A stretch of 64,000 nucleotides of DNA from Martinezella rhizogenes (GTDB lineage Bacteria; Pseudomonadota; Alphaproteobacteria; Rhizobiales; Rhizobiaceae), in the NCBI RefSeq assembly GCF_027460065.1, contig NZ_JAPYZZ010000001.1, positions 764,501 through 828,500 on the forward strand, written 5' to 3'. The notes under the pieces are model-generated. The model ran no database searches and was not told the DNA's origin. It saw only the letters and a program-made list of their open reading frames with translations. Both the position numbers and the translations under genes were made by a program. Below are positions 62,751-64,000 of this stretch, in pieces. How positions within the stretch are numbered: the first letter of the stretch is position 1; each line of letters starts with the position of its first letter.

Positions 62751-64000
62751 TCAGCGTGCCTGAACGATATCGGAAAGCAGCCCGGCTGCCACGGTCAGGC
62801 GGGCGAGGTTGGTGTCGCCGCTTTCGCTGAGAGCGCCCAGTTCGGAGACGATACGGTTGACGCGCACGCGGTCGGCCGCATACCAGGCCTGAACCGGGTC
62901 TTTTTCCTTCGCATAGTCGGTCAGCGCCGAGATGACGATGCGGCGTCTCGATGAGGAAATCTGGTCCTGACTGCGCAGTAGAGCCAGACTCTCATAGTGA
63001 TCCGCCGGCGTGATGCGCTGGCTGGCATCCAGCAGACGCGCAACACGGAAGGTCGAGGACACGGTGGCGTAACTTTCCGCGGCGCGGGCAAGCGTTGTGC
63101 CGGCACTTTCTGCAATGCGCATGATTTCAGGCACGTAGACCAGCAAGGAAAGCGTATCCAGCTCTTCCAGAAGGCCGGAGGGAACGCCATCGATTTCGGT
63201 CACGCCGAGCTCGCGGCTATATTTCGCCGCTGCCGGCGATAGCGTCTTGATCGCGGTCTTCAGACGCTCGATCTCGGTCGCCATGTCGCCTGCCGACGCA
63301 CCTGCGCTGCCGGTTTGCAGGTAAAGCCTGCTCGCATCGGAAAAGATGCGGGTGATGGTGGCATAAAGTCCATTCTGGACCTCACCACCGATCTTGCCGT
63401 CAAGCGCATCGATCTCGCTCCACAGACGTTTGAGGCCGAAACCATCTTCAACGATCACCGCCGCCTTGACGACATCGGCGGCAAGCAGACCACTTGCATC
63501 GCCAAGTTTCTGCACGAAGCCGGGACCGCCGCGATTGACCACCGCATTGGCAAGCGCGGTCGCGACGATTTCGCGGTGCAGGCGATGCGCCTTGATATCG
63601 TCAGCATAGTTCTTCTGCATCTTGGCCGGGAAATAGTCGAGCAGCAGATGCTGGAGATAGGGTTCATCCGGAAGCGGGCTCGCCACCAGCGCATCGAACA
63701 GGGTGAGCTTGGCATAGGAGAGAAGCACACCGATTTCCGGCCGGGTTAAAGGCTTACCAGAGGCGTATCTTTCACTGAACTCGGCATTGTTTGGCAGGGT
63801 TTCCACCTTGCGATTCAACTGTCCTGTTGCCTCCAGCGCCCCCATCAGGCGGCCGAGCTCCTCGCGGTTCGCAAGCCCCAGCCGCTCCGTCAGCGAGATC
63901 GCCAGCGATTGCAGGTAGTTGTTGCGCAGCACCAGCTGCGCCACATCAGGCGTCATGGAAGCGAGAAGCTGATTGCGTTTCGGCATCGTCAGGCGGCCGC
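62751..64000 (-). CDS. gdhB: NAD-specific glutamate dehydrogenase, large type (C-terminal part; 5' end cut by window)
   Basis: The frame is open to the right edge and the stop codon lies at 62751-62753, so only the last 416 or so residues of a large (about 1600-residue) enzyme are visible. The visible part matches the C-terminal helical region of the bacterial NAD-GDH family: RNQLLASMTPDVAQLVLRNN, TRPEIGVLLSYAKL, VNRGGPGF and DYFPAKMQ. The enzyme deaminates glutamate to 2-oxoglutarate with NAD. The ATG at 63986 is internal (coding continues upstream as GRLT), not the gene start. The gene symbol is only one usage; family identity is firm. Confidence 0.9.
   Translation of the reverse strand, partial: GRLTMPKRNQLLASMTPDVAQLVLRNNYLQSLAISLTERLGLANREELGRLMGALEATGQLNRKVETLPNNAEFSERYASGKPLTRPEIGVLLSYAKLTLFDALVASPLPDEPYLQHLLLDYFPAKMQKNYADDIKAHRLHREIVATALANAVVNRGGPGFVQKLGDASGLLAADVVKAAVIVEDGFGLKRLWSEIDALDGKIGGEVQNGLYATITRIFSDASRLYLQTGSAGASAGDMATEIERLKTAIKTLSPAAAKYSRELGVTEIDGVPSGLLEELDTLSLLVYVPEIMRIAESAGTTLARAAESYATVSSTFRVARLLDASQRITPADHYESLALLRSQDQISSSRRRIVISALTDYAKEKDPVQAWYAADRVRVNRIVSELGALSESGDTNLARLTVAAGLLSDIVQAR

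Overview
The window looks like a stretch of the main chromosome of a Rhizobiales alphaproteobacterium, most probably Agrobacterium or a close Rhizobium. I infer this from gene order and protein style: parA-parB, purH, an aerobic cob cluster that uses CbiD, rplU-rpmA-GNAT-GNAT-obgE-proB-proA-nadD-rsfS-rlmH, bfd-bfr with an Irr-type box, phaA-phaB-phaR and a large NAD-glutamate dehydrogenase. The DNA is GC-rich and densely coded on both strands. I saw no insertion sequence, phage, CRISPR array, tRNA or rRNA. Both ends are cut inside genes (parA on the left, NAD-GDH on the right).

Layout. 1-7.9 kb: chromosome partitioning (parA, parB), then an SDH assembly factor, htpX, rsmB, a heparinase-like protein and purH. 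A 16-bp parS-like site lies just after the purH terminator. 8-19.9 kb: a sugar-acid catabolic island with uxaA, a GntR regulator, a CUT2 ABC importer, an aldo/keto reductase, a lactonase, an LgoD-like dehydrogenase, a UxaB-like reductase, a mutarotase and FucD. The enzymes fit a combined route for L-fucose and its 6-hydroxy analogue L-galactose. 19.8-39.2 kb: a nearly complete aerobic cobalamin cluster (cobC, D, Q, O, W, N, G, H, I, J, K, L, E, M, cbiD, A, B). A cobalamin riboswitch precedes the DUF1636-cobW-cobN-cobG-H-I-J run. Genes switch strand repeatedly, with overlapping 3' ends and two pairs of overlapping divergent start codons.

39.4-44.7 kb: a MauG/cytochrome c peroxidase-like di-haem protein, leuB, leuD, a small membrane protein, a CitE-like lyase, a DUF1737 protein and a minimal HExxH metalloprotein. 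44.8-52.5 kb: rplU-rpmA, two GNAT acetyltransferases behind a structured leader, then obgE-proB-proA-nadD-rsfS-rlmH. 52.7-57.2 kb: envelope genes (EnvC-like activator, CtpA protease, divergent polysaccharide deacetylase) and rppH. 57.3-64 kb: bfd-bfr iron storage, the phaB-phaA/phaR polyhydroxybutyrate genes, an MFS/UMF1 transporter and the C-terminal part of NAD-glutamate dehydrogenase.

The least explained signals are four. (1) The 113-base leader between rpmA and the first GNAT gene carries mutually exclusive pairings with a terminator and a separate strand complementary to the start region. (2) The L-fucose/L-galactose locus has repeated operator-like motifs over its promoter. (3) The parS-like site lies 6.4 kb from parB. 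(4) CobN is compact, lacking a segment I remember from the Pseudomonas denitrificans protein. Functional names come from motif recognition and context; no database search was run.
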